NCBI GenBank assembly: GCA_018896835.1
Contig: JAHILS010000060.1
Coordinates: 1 to 19,904 of the forward strand
Source: Patescibacteria group bacterium
GTDB taxonomy: Bacteria > Patescibacteriota > Patescibacteriia > UBA9934
Direction of reading: 5' to 3'
Length of the DNA stretch: 19,904 bases
Notes under the pieces: model-generated
Told to the model about the DNA's origin: nothing
Database searches by the model: none
The model's input: the letters and a program-made list of their open reading frames with translations, nothing else
Translations under genes and position numbers: made by a program
Part shown: piece after piece, positions 1-7,395 of the stretch
Layout: the number at the start of each line of letters is the position of its first letter
Position numbering within the stretch: position 1 is the first letter of the stretch

Positions 1-78
1 GCGGAGCGGAATGGAGTAAAACAGCGGAGGTATCCGCGCACGTTATTCGCAATGGAGCGGAGCGGAATTGCGAATAAC
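1..78. repeat. GGAGC-rich direct and inverted repeats at window edge
   Basis: The block gcggagcggaat occurs at 1-12 and again at 57-68. A perfect 12-bp inverted repeat, gttattcgcaat (42-53) against attgcgaataac (67-78), encloses the second copy as a 13-nt loop. A smaller hairpin, gcgga (24-28) with tccgc (33-37), lies between them. There is no T-run after the large hairpin on either strand, so it is not a standard intrinsic terminator, although it lies downstream of the minus-strand cfa gene. It looks like an intergenic palindromic repeat cut by the window edge. The rest of the gap (79-177) shows no gene; tgcgcgttatgcgaat at 121-136 resembles the left arm of the repeat. Confidence 0.6.
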
Positions 79-177
79 TCGTCATTATACAAACTATCAT
101 TTATATATGATACCAGCTCCTGCGCGTTATGCGAATTTTGTGATGAGTTTTGACCCAGATTCACACAACGTCACTGA

Positions 178-1299
178 TCACCTAATCGATAGATAGCCAC
201 CCTTGACTCCGTCCTTTGATAAAACAATTTGCCAGAGTTGATTTTGTCGACAACGGAACGATCCGGCGCAGGAGAGTAAGTAGTATTTCCACATTCGGTA
301 GAATCTTTCGCTATATTGATCTTTAAGCTGTGGCCAAGCGTTATTAAAGTTCTGAAACCAGGCCATCAAAGTCTTGTCATAATCTGCGCCAAAGTTTTCA
401 ATGTCTTCCACCATGAATGAACCTTCCATTGATTTGGTCAGTTGTGCTAAAGAGGGAAGCATTGAATTTGTAAAAATATACTTCTCGATCCAGGCGTCAG
501 TACTTTTTACTGACTTTTGTCTGCCGATGGTGTGAAGCAAGAAAAATCCATCATCTTTCAAGCATCGACTGGCTACTTTGAAATATGTTTTATAATTTTT
601 ATAACCAACATGCTCGATCATTCCGAGTGAAACAATATGGTCAAATTTTTCATTCACATCCCTGTAATCTTGTAAACGAATTTCAACTGGTAAGCCCTGG
701 CATCGGTCTTGAGCTAATTTTTGTTGTTCTTTAGAAACTGTAATGCCAACAACTGAAGCTCTATATTTTTCTGCAGCAAATTTTGCAAAGCTTCCCCAGC
801 CGCAACCAATATCCAGCACTCGATCTCCGGCCTGAAGTCCGATTTTTCTACACACAAGGTCAAGTTTTGCTTCTTGCGCCTCATCAAGATTTTTCGCGTT
901 CTTCCAATATCCGCAGGTATATACCATGTTTTTATCTAACATTGCTTGGTAAAGATCATTGCCAGCGTCGTAATGCGCTTCACCGATGTGAAAAGCTCGT
1001 TTACCTGATTGTCTATTTAATAGTACTGATGCCAGAGCAAGTGCGACGACCGGCCAATTCGCACGTAGTTCTTTACGTATGTCATTTTTTAAAATTCGAT
1101 CGATCAATCCATCGATTTGATCACAATCCCACCAGCCATCCATGTAGCTCTCTCCCAGGCCTAAGGATCCTTTAGTTAGCACTCGGCGATAAAATCGTTC
1201 GTCATTAATTTTTGGGTCCCACTCATCATCACCATTAAGCTTAATTCCAGTGCCATTCAATAATATTTGTATTTGTTGTTCGGTTTTTGATGTACTCAT
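178..1299 (-). CDS. cfa: Cyclopropane-fatty-acyl-phospholipid synthase
   Basis: This 373-residue SAM-dependent enzyme adds a methylene group across the double bond of unsaturated acyl chains in membrane phospholipids. It is close to the 382 residues of E. coli Cfa and aligns along its length. Visible features are HYDAGNDLY (109-117), the active-site Cys129 in YTCGYWKNAKNL, the SAM-binding motif VLDIGCGWG (161-169), Glu229-His230 in MIEHVGYKNY, His256 in LHTIG, and Tyr308 in GADYDKTLMAW. These match the residues that hold the bicarbonate ion in the E. coli enzyme (Cys139, Glu239, His266, Tyr317). The C terminus (FRCRQNQLWQIVLSKDG) is also typical. The gene lies 33 nt after greA on the same strand, so the two are probably co-transcribed. 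The start is ATG with no Shine-Dalgarno. All catalytic residues are present, so I expect an active enzyme; its acceptor lipids in this cell are unknown. Confidence 0.95.
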   Translation of the reverse strand: MSTSKTEQQIQILLNGTGIKLNGDDEWDPKINDERFYRRVLTKGSLGLGESYMDGWWDCDQIDGLIDRILKNDIRKELRANWPVVALALASVLLNRQSGKRAFHIGEAHYDAGNDLYQAMLDKNMVYTCGYWKNAKNLDEAQEAKLDLVCRKIGLQAGDRVLDIGCGWGSFAKFAAEKYRASVVGITVSKEQQKLAQDRCQGLPVEIRLQDYRDVNEKFDHIVSLGMIEHVGYKNYKTYFKVASRCLKDDGFFLLHTIGRQKSVKSTDAWIEKYIFTNSMLPSLAQLTKSMEGSFMVEDIENFGADYDKTLMAWFQNFNNAWPQLKDQYSERFYRMWKYYLLSCAGSFRCRQNQLWQIVLSKDGVKGGYLSIR

Positions 1300-1332
1300 A
1301 AATTTTTTTACATCTTAATGAATTGTTTATCA

Positions 1333-1836
1333 TTATTCAATAGATATAATTTCGTATTCTATTTCTCTTCCTTGAACTTTGATATTAATTTTTTCACCAA
1401 AACGATGACCAAGAAGCGCCTGACCAATAGGGGATAAATACGATATACGGCCCTTGAGTGGATTTGATTCATGCGAGCCAAGAATTTCAAGTTGTCTTTG
1501 CTTACCATTAACTACAACCGTAACTAGCGAACCAATCACAACAACATCTGTCTTACCGGGTTTATCGATAATAATAACATCTTTAATGCGTTGTTTTATT
1601 TTTTCAATTTGGTTCATTGTTCGACGTAGCGCAAACTTTGCTTCTTGATAAGCCGCGTTTTCGCTTAAATCACCCATTTCCTGAGTTCTAGTAACCTCTA
1701 GCGCGAGACCACGGAGAGACTTTTCAAGTCTGGCTAATTTGATATTAAGCTTATCAAAAGCTTCTTTAGTTAAATAATTATCTTCTTTTTGAGTTTGCTG
1801 ACGAAATAATTCAGCTTTTCTAGTTGGTAATCGCAT
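1333..1836 (-). CDS. greA: Transcription elongation factor GreA/GreB family
   Basis: This 167-residue cleavage factor enters the secondary channel of RNA polymerase and stimulates hydrolysis of backtracked transcripts. Residues 22-90 form the N-terminal coiled coil, with the tip motif MGDLSENAAYQ carrying the two acidic residues (Asp56, Glu59; Asp41 and Glu44 in E. coli GreA) that position the catalytic metal. Residues 95-167 form the FKBP-like domain, with ISYLSPIGQALLGHRFGEKI as the family signature. About 20 residues (MRLPTRKAELFRQQ...) precede the usual start point; I recall similar basic extensions in Patescibacteria GreA proteins, so I keep this ATG. It also fits the promoter found at 1849-1877 and has the local ATATG start context. 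It leads a two-gene unit with cfa. Confidence 0.93.
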   Translation of the reverse strand: MRLPTRKAELFRQQTQKEDNYLTKEAFDKLNIKLARLEKSLRGLALEVTRTQEMGDLSENAAYQEAKFALRRTMNQIEKIKQRIKDVIIIDKPGKTDVVVIGSLVTVVVNGKQRQLEILGSHESNPLKGRISYLSPIGQALLGHRFGEKINIKVQGREIEYEIISIE

Positions 1837-1848
1837 ATTATTATGCCT

Positions 1849-1877
1849 ATGATACCTTAGAAATGCTGTGAAAACAA
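1849..1877 (-). promoter_or_regulatory. Sigma70-type promoter of greA-cfa
   Basis: On the minus strand TTGTTT (1872-1877) and TATCAT (1849-1854) are 17 bp apart. The -10 matches consensus at 5 of 6 positions and the -35 at 3 of 6. Transcription would begin near 1842, leaving only about 5 nt before the greA ATG. The -35 lies in the T-tract that follows the pilin terminator, so the two elements overlap. Confidence 0.5.
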
Positions 1878-1913
1878 AAAAAGAAGAGCCTTTTTCAAAG
1901 CTCTTCTTTTTTT
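1876..1913 (-). terminator. Intrinsic terminator of the pilin gene
   Basis: A perfect 14-bp stem (1876-1889 with 1900-1913, core AAGAAGAGC/GCTCTTCTT) closes a 10-nt loop and is flanked by A and T runs, so it could work in both directions. It lies just past the pilin stop codon and before greA, which separates the two transcripts. Confidence 0.88.
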
Positions 1914-1917
1914 AAAA

Positions 1918-2391
1918 CTATCGAGTTAATGTAATTGCTGATCCGCCCTCTGGATCACAAGCTCCAACCTCTACAGTTCCATTTGCTTTTTTGGAAATGT
2001 AATAATCAGTCTTGCCAGCAGTTCCTGTACTTGGATCTAATGGAACTGATCCTAAGTAACCTTCGGTAACAAGTCCTGTTAGGTCAGCGCAAGCTGCTTG
2101 AGTGACTTGGGCTGTACATCCTGCGTCGCAAGCTGCAACGTCTGTTCCAATAGTGTAGAACAAATCATTAGTTAATCCAGAAACGGCAGCAATATATGTA
2201 CCACCATTATCTACTTGATCTGTAACAACTGCTGTTAGCACATTATTAAGATCATTATAACGACGAGCGTCACGAGCTTCTTGGAAACGTGTAACTGGAT
2301 CCAAAGCTACGAAAATAGCTGCTGCCAAAATTGCGATGATTGCAATTACGATCAGCAACTCAATAAGTGTAAAACCTTTTTTCTCTTGCAT
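1918..2391 (-). CDS. pilA: Type IV major pilin (prepilin)
   Basis: This is a 157-residue prepilin. The class III leader MQEKKG is followed by the mature N terminus FTLIELLIVIAIIAILAAAIFVALDP, with cleavage expected after Gly6 and the conserved Glu at mature position 5 (Glu11). Prepilin peptidase would cut and N-methylate it, and the hydrophobic helix (7-30) would pack into the pilus core. The globular part has four cysteines (88, 92, 101, 145), enough for two disulfides, and a C-terminal stretch with YYISKKANGTVEVGACDPEGG typical of small bacterial pilins and pseudopilins. It stands alone, divergent from the pilB operon, with its own promoter and strong terminator. That arrangement fits a highly expressed major subunit, though this is inference; it could be one of several pilins in the genome. 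Confidence 0.92.
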   Translation of the reverse strand: MQEKKGFTLIELLIVIAIIAILAAAIFVALDPVTRFQEARDARRYNDLNNVLTAVVTDQVDNGGTYIAAVSGLTNDLFYTIGTDVAACDAGCTAQVTQAACADLTGLVTEGYLGSVPLDPSTGTAGKTDYYISKKANGTVEVGACDPEGGSAITLTR

Positions 2392-2433
2392 AAGAAAATT
2401 TTATGAATAAATTAATTAAATTAGCTTATTGAT

Positions 2434-2462
2434 AGTATAGCATCTATGCATCATATTGTGTA
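2434..2462 (-). promoter_or_regulatory. Promoter of the major pilin gene
   Basis: On the minus strand TACACA (2457-2462) and TATACT (2434-2439) are separated by 17 bp. This predicts a start near 2427 and a leader of about 35 nt of A/T-rich sequence without a Shine-Dalgarno. The -35 box overlaps by 2 bp the -10 of the oppositely oriented pilB promoter, so the two polymerases would compete for the same 30 bp. Confidence 0.6.
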
Positions 2463-2466
2463 TAAT
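2461..2466 (+). promoter_or_regulatory. Probable -10 box of the pilus operon
   Basis: A perfect TATAAT lies 23 nt before the pilB ATG, giving a predicted leader of roughly 16 nt. The -35 region at the right distance (atagca or tagcat, 2437-2443) is poor, so the promoter may need an activator or may be weak. TTTTCCACA in the leader (2477-2485) matches the relaxed DnaA-box consensus, but about one such match is expected by chance in a window of this size. Confidence 0.5.
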
Positions 2467-2489
2467 AAACGTATTGTTTTCCACAGCCT

Positions 2490-3791
2490 ATGTTTTCAAA
2501 AAAGGAGGACAAGTTAGAAAAATCAACTAGCGCAAAAATTACAATCAAGCCTGTTGCTAAATCTGACTTGGAAAAAATGATTCAATCAGCCTCGGGCAAA
2601 ACGCCACGTGAGACCCTTGTTATTGAATTTGTAGACTCGCTTATGATTTACGCTGATGCGCAAAGAGCGTCAGATATTCATTTTGAACCAAAACAAGATA
2701 ATCGAGCAATCACTCGATTACGCATTGATGGCATACTTCGTGATGAGTTTGAATTACCAATCGAGCTTCACTCACAGTGCATTGCTCGATTAAAAATCAT
2801 GACCGACATGCGATCAGATGAGCACAGAGCTCCGCAAGATGGACGTTTTTCGTTTAAGACTCAAAATGAGATAGTTGACGTTCGAGCCTCGCTTATAGCC
2901 ACGGTTTACGGAGAAAAGGCAGTTTTGCGTCTTTTGTCTGGTACAACACATGGGCTTTCGCTAACTGATCTTGGATTTTCAGAAATAGATCTTAATCGCC
3001 TTCAAGCACAAATTAAAAAACCTTGGGGAATGATTTTAGCGACTGGACCAACTGGATCGGGAAAAACTACCAGCATTTATGCAGTTCTTGAAGAATTAAA
3101 TAGAAGAGAAGTAAACATCTCAACCATCGAAGACCCAGTTGAATTTAAAATCGGTGAGGTTAACCAAAGCCAGGTCGATAGAGCTGCCAAATTTACATTC
3201 GCTACTGGCTTGCGCTCTTTATTACGGCAAGACCCTGACATTATTATGGTTGGAGAAATCCGTGACAGCGAAACTGCAAAAATTGCTGTTAACGCTTCTT
3301 TGACAGGACACAAACTTTTATCAACACTTCACACCAACGACGCCGCCACAACCATTCCACGTCTCATGGATATGGGAGTTGAACCATTTTTAGTGGCGTC
3401 AACTTTCAACTGTGCAATCGGGCAACGTCTTATGCGCCGAGTTTGCGACAAGTGTGTTAAATCAATATCTATTTCAAAAAATGATCTCGAAGGAAAAATG
3501 CCAGAAGCAATTATTTCTGCACTATTTGAAAAATCCGAAAATATCGAAGTAGCTCAGGCTGTTGGATGTGAGGCATGTGCAAAATCAGGCTACCGCGGAC
3601 GAATAGGTATCTATGAAATCCTTGTTAATACAGCTGAAATCCAAAAACTCATCACCGACCACGCAGAAAGCTCTGACATTAAACAAAGAGCAGTTCAACA
3701 AGGCATGACTACCATGGAACAGGATGGGGCTAGAAAGGTTCTGGCAAAAATATCAACAATTGAAGAATACATGCGCGTACTACATGAATAA
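2490..3791 (+). CDS. pilB: Type IV pilus assembly ATPase PilB/GspE
   Basis: This hexameric cytoplasmic ATPase powers pilin extraction from the membrane and polymerisation through PilC. In 433 residues the following are visible: Walker A GPTGSGKT (186-193), the Asp box STIEDPVE (211-218), Walker B DIIMVGEIRD (250-259), the His box TGHKLLSTLHTND (272-284), and the tetracysteine zinc site CDKC (319-322) with CEAC (360-363) that marks PilB/GspE rather than PilT. The usual N-terminal MshEN/GspE-N domain is missing: only about 40 residues precede the RASDIHFEP region, so the protein is some 130 residues shorter than typical PilB. The zinc site argues for an assembly ATPase, not a retraction ATPase. 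Its stop overlaps the pilC start by 8 nt (ATGAATAA). AAGGAGG occurs inside codons 5-7 and has no following start codon in frame, so I keep the 2490 ATG. Confidence 0.95.
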   Translation: MFSKKEDKLEKSTSAKITIKPVAKSDLEKMIQSASGKTPRETLVIEFVDSLMIYADAQRASDIHFEPKQDNRAITRLRIDGILRDEFELPIELHSQCIARLKIMTDMRSDEHRAPQDGRFSFKTQNEIVDVRASLIATVYGEKAVLRLLSGTTHGLSLTDLGFSEIDLNRLQAQIKKPWGMILATGPTGSGKTTSIYAVLEELNRREVNISTIEDPVEFKIGEVNQSQVDRAAKFTFATGLRSLLRQDPDIIMVGEIRDSETAKIAVNASLTGHKLLSTLHTNDAATTIPRLMDMGVEPFLVASTFNCAIGQRLMRRVCDKCVKSISISKNDLEGKMPEAIISALFEKSENIEVAQAVGCEACAKSGYRGRIGIYEILVNTAEIQKLITDHAESSDIKQRAVQQGMTTMEQDGARKVLAKISTIEEYMRVLHE

Positions 3792-4908
3792 GACAACAAA
3801 AACAGTAAATAATTCTCTCAAGACCGCTTCAATTGCTAAGCGGAAAATTTCAACTTGGGAAAAATTAAACGTTAGATTATCTTCAAAAGAGAAAGTCTTG
3901 TTTATTAAGTACCTGCACGTATTGCTAAAATCTGGGCTTTCACTTGATGACTCGTTGGACGTTCTTTCCAGCCAATCGACTGGGCCTATGAAAAAAATAG
4001 TTGATAGACTTGTGAAGGAAGTACAGAGTGGTCGTACTTTGGCTAGCGGGCTTTCATATTATCCGCATATTTTTTCTGATGTTTTCATTAATCTTATCCA
4101 GGCTGGCGAAAATTCAGGCACACTAGAAAAAAATCTTGAATATTTAGCAGAACAAACTCAAAAGCAATATGATCTCAGACAAGGAATTAAAGGATCGATG
4201 ATGTACCCAGTCATCGTACTCGTGGGCGGACTTGGGGTTAGCATTTTTATTATAGTATTTATTTTTCCAAGTATTATTTCACTTTTTGAAACCTTAAATG
4301 TTGACCTTCCACTTGCCACCAAAGTACTTCTCTTTGTCGCAAACACAATCACTGGGCGACCATTAGAGATTATCTTAGGGATTATTCTATTCATTATCTT
4401 ATTTTTCATTGCAACCAGAATTCGAGCAACTAGATATATTCTTGATATTTTGCTTTTAAAATTTCCAGTAATTGGAATAATCGTGCGCGACAGTATTCTT
4501 TCCAACGTATTTAGACTTTTGGGAACGCTTTTACAAAGCGGGATGCCTCTTAAACAATCAATCTATATTACCGAGTCAACAGTCAACAGTCTTCCATTTA
4601 GAAAAATGTTTGATGATTTAGATGCCAAAGTAACCCAAGGTGGCGAACTTGTAACCGTACTGCGAGATTATGATAATATCGTGCCAATGATGTCGACTCG
4701 ATTAATTCACGTCGGCGCTCAAACTGGTGAGCTAGAAAATATGCTTTTATATCTTGGAGATTTTTATGGAAAAGAAGTTGACGAAACTTCAAAACGGATT
4801 TCCATTATTATTGAGCCAGTGCTAATTATCGCAGTTGGTGTCATGGTTGGATTTTTAGCCTTTGCTGTTATTTCACCAATTTATCAAGTAATAACAAATG
4901 TTGCATAA
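3784..4908 (+). CDS. pilC: Type IV pilus inner-membrane platform protein PilC/GspF
   Basis: This 374-residue polytopic membrane protein is the platform that couples PilB rotation to pilin addition. Two T2SSF domains are visible: the first around residues 50-170 (FIKYLHVLLKSGLSLDDSLDVL, then LIQAGENSGTLEKNLEYLA), followed by hydrophobic segments (MYPVIVLVGGLGVSIFIIVFIFP and LEIILGIILFIILFF), and the second from about 240 (RLLGTLLQSGMPLKQSI, then LIHVGAQTGELENMLLYLG) ending in a last hydrophobic helix before the C terminus. The reading frame is open 60 nt further upstream, but the ATG at 3784 gives the normal N terminus and the short ATGAATAA overlap with pilB. It overlaps the next gene by 11 nt. 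No unusual changes are seen. Confidence 0.94.
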   Translation: MNKTTKTVNNSLKTASIAKRKISTWEKLNVRLSSKEKVLFIKYLHVLLKSGLSLDDSLDVLSSQSTGPMKKIVDRLVKEVQSGRTLASGLSYYPHIFSDVFINLIQAGENSGTLEKNLEYLAEQTQKQYDLRQGIKGSMMYPVIVLVGGLGVSIFIIVFIFPSIISLFETLNVDLPLATKVLLFVANTITGRPLEIILGIILFIILFFIATRIRATRYILDILLLKFPVIGIIVRDSILSNVFRLLGTLLQSGMPLKQSIYITESTVNSLPFRKMFDDLDAKVTQGGELVTVLRDYDNIVPMMSTRLIHVGAQTGELENMLLYLGDFYGKEVDETSKRISIIIEPVLIIAVGVMVGFLAFAVISPIYQVITNVA

Positions 4909-5398
4909 AAAAGGTTTTACTCTTCTTGAAATTGTTATTGTTATTGGTATTTTGTTAATGTTGATGACAATTATTTTTTCATCAGTACGAATTGCCAACG
5001 ATAGTTTGCGAGCAAAAACACATCAAGAAATTTATACTCAGCTACTTAGTGCCTCACGAAGAGCACGCGATGGAGCATATAATTCTGATTGGGGTTTATA
5101 TTTTTCTAATGATCCAATAACCCACGAAGCAGAATCTTTAACTCTCTACGCTGGTGAGAATTATGCCACACGTGATACTCAATATGACCTAGTGACTGAA
5201 ATTGATTCTTCAATTATTTTTTCTAACATCACACTTGTCGATGTGAATCCCTTTACTGGCAATGGCAACGAAGTTACATTTGAAGCATTTTCCGGCGATC
5301 CACACCAGGTCGGGAGCATGACGCTCACTACCGGCACAAGACAAACCATCATCTCTCTTGACTCAACTGGAGTTCCGCTCATCACGTATGTTCAATAA
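4898..5398 (+). CDS. Minor pilin / pseudopilin, GspH/FimT-like
   Basis: This 166-residue prepilin has the leader MLHKKG and mature start FTLLEIVIVIGILLMLMTIIF with Glu at mature position 5. The hydrophobic helix covers residues 7-28, followed by a helical stalk (RIANDSLRAKTHQEIYTQLLSASRRARDGAYNSDWG) and a beta-rich C-terminal half. The sequence around ARDGAYNSDWGLYF resembles the position at which GspH/FimT proteins begin their globular domain, so I assign it to that minor-pilin class, with moderate certainty. Minor pilins of this type usually form the tip complex that primes pilus assembly. The start codon lies within the pilC end (ATGTTGCATAA, 11-nt overlap), which suggests translational coupling. 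Confidence 0.82.
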   Translation: MLHKKGFTLLEIVIVIGILLMLMTIIFSSVRIANDSLRAKTHQEIYTQLLSASRRARDGAYNSDWGLYFSNDPITHEAESLTLYAGENYATRDTQYDLVTEIDSSIIFSNITLVDVNPFTGNGNEVTFEAFSGDPHQVGSMTLTTGTRQTIISLDSTGVPLITYVQ

Positions 5399-6263
5399 AA
5401 GGCATAAAAAGGGCAGTGTAATTTTGGAAGTTCTAATCGCTATTGGGCTTTCGGCTTTTTTCTTTTCCGCCATCGCTGGGCTAATGATGGCTTCCAACAA
5501 AAGTATGGAGTCGCTTTATAGTTCGCAAAAAGCTATTTGGCGTGCACAAGAAGGACTGGGAGCTTTGCAATCAATGAGTTTTGATGATCTTTCCACAACC
5601 GAAAATGGGCTTGTAACATATTCTAACGTTAGCGACGCTTGGAGTTTGGGATCTGGAACAGAAAATTTTGACGATGGACAATCAAGAGAAATTGTTATTT
5701 CCGAGGTAGAACGTGATAATGCGTGCTTGATTGTAGAGGCTGGAGGGACCGTTGATCCCGATACTTATCAGCTTGAGAGTACTGTTTATTGGACTGGCTC
5801 AACTGGTGCGGTTCACAACAGAAGCTTACAATCCTTGGTTGTAAACTGGGAAGATTCTCAAGGCGAATGTTTTCGCCCAACTGATGCTGGTGGAATTGAC
5901 CTTGATTGGTCTGGTGGATATTGGGGTGGATCAAAACAGCTTCGTGGCGTTTGGATAATTAACAACACCACTAGAGATATTACGATTACAAAGATGACAA
6001 TATGGTGGGATAGGCCTGCCTCAAAATTGCAACAAATTTTTGCCATTGGTACAAAAGTTTGGTCAGATTCTGGACCTGGTACACCATTAGGACTACAAAG
6101 CTCTGGGGTACTAATCGACACACTTGATGCTACAATCCCGGCAGGATTTACAGACGACACCCATAAAATACAATTCACTCAGGCAATGGAGGGCTCAACA
6201 CTTATCATCTCGTTTGAATTTGCTGACGGCTCAATTCTTATAACCGATCCGTTTACACCATAA
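5388..6263 (+). CDS. Large minor pilin, PilV-like, with beta-rich C-terminal domain
   Basis: At 291 residues this is the largest pilin-like protein in the operon. The leader MFNKRHKKG is followed by SVILEVLIAIGLSAFFFSAIAGLMM; cleavage after Gly9 would put Ser at position 1 and Glu14 at position 5. An upstream in-frame start exists 30 nt earlier, but the ATG at 5388 gives the normal leader and an ATGTTCAATAA overlap with the preceding gene. After a stalk with WRAQEGLGALQSM (PilV-like), residues about 165-291 look like a separate beta-sandwich domain (VWIINNTTRDITITKMTIWWD ... STLIISFEFADGS). A minor pilin with an added domain is a reasonable candidate for surface contact or adhesion, but no ligand can be inferred from the sequence. 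Confidence 0.82.
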   Translation: MFNKRHKKGSVILEVLIAIGLSAFFFSAIAGLMMASNKSMESLYSSQKAIWRAQEGLGALQSMSFDDLSTTENGLVTYSNVSDAWSLGSGTENFDDGQSREIVISEVERDNACLIVEAGGTVDPDTYQLESTVYWTGSTGAVHNRSLQSLVVNWEDSQGECFRPTDAGGIDLDWSGGYWGGSKQLRGVWIINNTTRDITITKMTIWWDRPASKLQQIFAIGTKVWSDSGPGTPLGLQSSGVLIDTLDATIPAGFTDDTHKIQFTQAMEGSTLIISFEFADGSILITDPFTP

Positions 6264-6264
6264 T

Positions 6265-6816
6265 ATGAAAACGAACGGATTCACCCTGATAGAAACAGTG
6301 CTTTATATTGGCTTAATCATGATTCTTTTGCCATCAATGGTTTTAATATTGCTTGCTGTTGAGAAAAATCAGGCTCATTCATCAACACACATGTTTATTG
6401 AGCAAACAAGCGCAATTCTTTTTTCCGAATTTAGCAATGAATTACTTGATGCGTATAGTATTAATACGACCTCATCAACTTTTGACTCTAATCAATCTGA
6501 ACTTGTCTTTCAAAAATCACAAAATAGTCCAGTATTTGGTTTGGCTTTTGAAACCGACACTGTAGAAATTGGATCAGTCGAATATAATATTGGTAGAATT
6601 AAATATTCAGACCTAGAAGATCACTGGCTCACCCCGGAACAAATTAGTGTTACAGAATTTAGAATTGAGCCAGTGCGGAATAATGACGGCGATCTAACAG
6701 CATTAAATATTAAACTTGAACTTTCACCGCTTGCTGTAAGTACAGAAATGGATCAAGCCAACATACTTGATACACAGACGACATTTTACTTATTTTCGCC
6801 AGTAACCGAGCTATAA
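6265..6816 (+). CDS. Minor pilin, PilW-like prepilin
   Basis: This 183-residue prepilin has a very short leader MKTNG and mature N terminus FTLIETVLYIGLIMILLPSMVLIL, with Glu10 at mature position 5. The hydrophobic stretch runs to about residue 30, followed by an amphipathic helix rich in Gln, His and Ser and a beta-rich region ending in ILDTQTTFYLFSP. Size, position after the PilV-like gene and the TLIETVLYIG start favour a PilW/GspJ-type minor pilin; the exact subclass is not certain. It begins one nucleotide after the previous stop (TAA-T-ATG) with no Shine-Dalgarno, so reinitiation by the same ribosome is likely. Confidence 0.8.
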   Translation: MKTNGFTLIETVLYIGLIMILLPSMVLILLAVEKNQAHSSTHMFIEQTSAILFSEFSNELLDAYSINTTSSTFDSNQSELVFQKSQNSPVFGLAFETDTVEIGSVEYNIGRIKYSDLEDHWLTPEQISVTEFRIEPVRNNDGDLTALNIKLELSPLAVSTEMDQANILDTQTTFYLFSPVTEL

Positions 6817-6817
6817 T

Positions 6818-7195
6818 ATGGATCAAGTTAAACCAACGAAAGGCATAGCGCTTCTTATTACCGTCATTGTTATTGGCATCACAGGTTTTGCCGTCATGGC
6901 ATTTTTGGCCCGTTCTGGATTAATTTCCACTCGCAACTCTCAGTCTCAGGAAAATGGCATGGTCGCCCGAAGCCAAGTATTTGGTTGTGTTGATGAAGTT
7001 GTGGCCCAATATCTACGTAATCCTGAGTTTAATAATAATGCCGTGTCGCTGGGATCTACAATCTGCACAGTGACAACTCTTGAATCTAACCCAACAGAAA
7101 AAACCTTAGAACTTCAAGTTGTAAAATCAGACGCAACACAAATAATTCACCTAAGAATGGGACTTGATCCTATTTCAATAATATCAATAGAATAA
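6818..7195 (+). CDS. PilX/GspK-like pilus accessory protein
   Basis: This 125-residue protein starts MDQVKPTKG followed by IALLITVIVIGITGFAVMAFLARSG, a prepilin-like hydrophobic helix (10-34) that lacks the conserved Glu at mature position 5 (Ile14 instead). The absent Glu5 and the pattern KGIALLI recall PilX/GspK, which cap the tip of pili or pseudopili and have no Glu5. The globular part is short (about 90 residues) with two cysteines (VFGCVDE and STICTV). It follows the PilW-like gene by the same TAA-T-ATG junction. The order FimT-PilV-PilW-PilX is the classical minor-pilin order, which supports the call although similarity outside the N terminus cannot be judged by eye. Confidence 0.7.
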   Translation: MDQVKPTKGIALLITVIVIGITGFAVMAFLARSGLISTRNSQSQENGMVARSQVFGCVDEVVAQYLRNPEFNNNAVSLGSTICTVTTLESNPTEKTLELQVVKSDATQIIHLRMGLDPISIISIE

Positions 7196-7196
7196 T

Positions 7197-7394
7197 ATGA
7201 GTACACTTGGCTTTACGATTCAAACCATTGGAGAAGTTATGATTGGTATAACTATTTTATACGTTCATCACAAAATGTTGCGCGAGAGAAAATTTGATAA
7301 AAAAGTTTTTGCTGATATACGCATTGAGCAATGGACTGGACTAATCGGCATTATCATGATAATTTTTGGATATATAATCCAAGTAACAAATTAA
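7197..7394 (+). CDS. Small two-helix membrane protein of the pilus operon
   Basis: I do not recognise this 65-residue protein. It has two hydrophobic segments, about residues 5-24 (GFTIQTIGEVMIGITILYVH) and 46-63 (WTGLIGIIMIIFGYII), joined by a basic loop (HHKMLRERKFDKKVFADIRIEQ) that should be cytoplasmic by the positive-inside rule, placing both ends outside. It sits between the PilX-like gene and the lipoprotein with a 1-nt gap on each side (TAATATG), so it is almost certainly co-translated with the pilus genes. A role in anchoring or regulating the pilus platform is possible but is only guilt by association. Confidence 0.7.
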   Translation: MSTLGFTIQTIGEVMIGITILYVHHKMLRERKFDKKVFADIRIEQWTGLIGIIMIIFGYIIQVTN

Positions 7395-7395
7395 T

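Noticed and set aside
783..1175. 130-residue plus-strand reading frame inside cfa
   Set aside because: Antisense shadow of a well-supported gene; no family features.
2477..2485. DnaA box TTTTCCACA in the pilB leader
   Set aside because: It matches only the relaxed consensus, for which about one match is expected by chance in the window.
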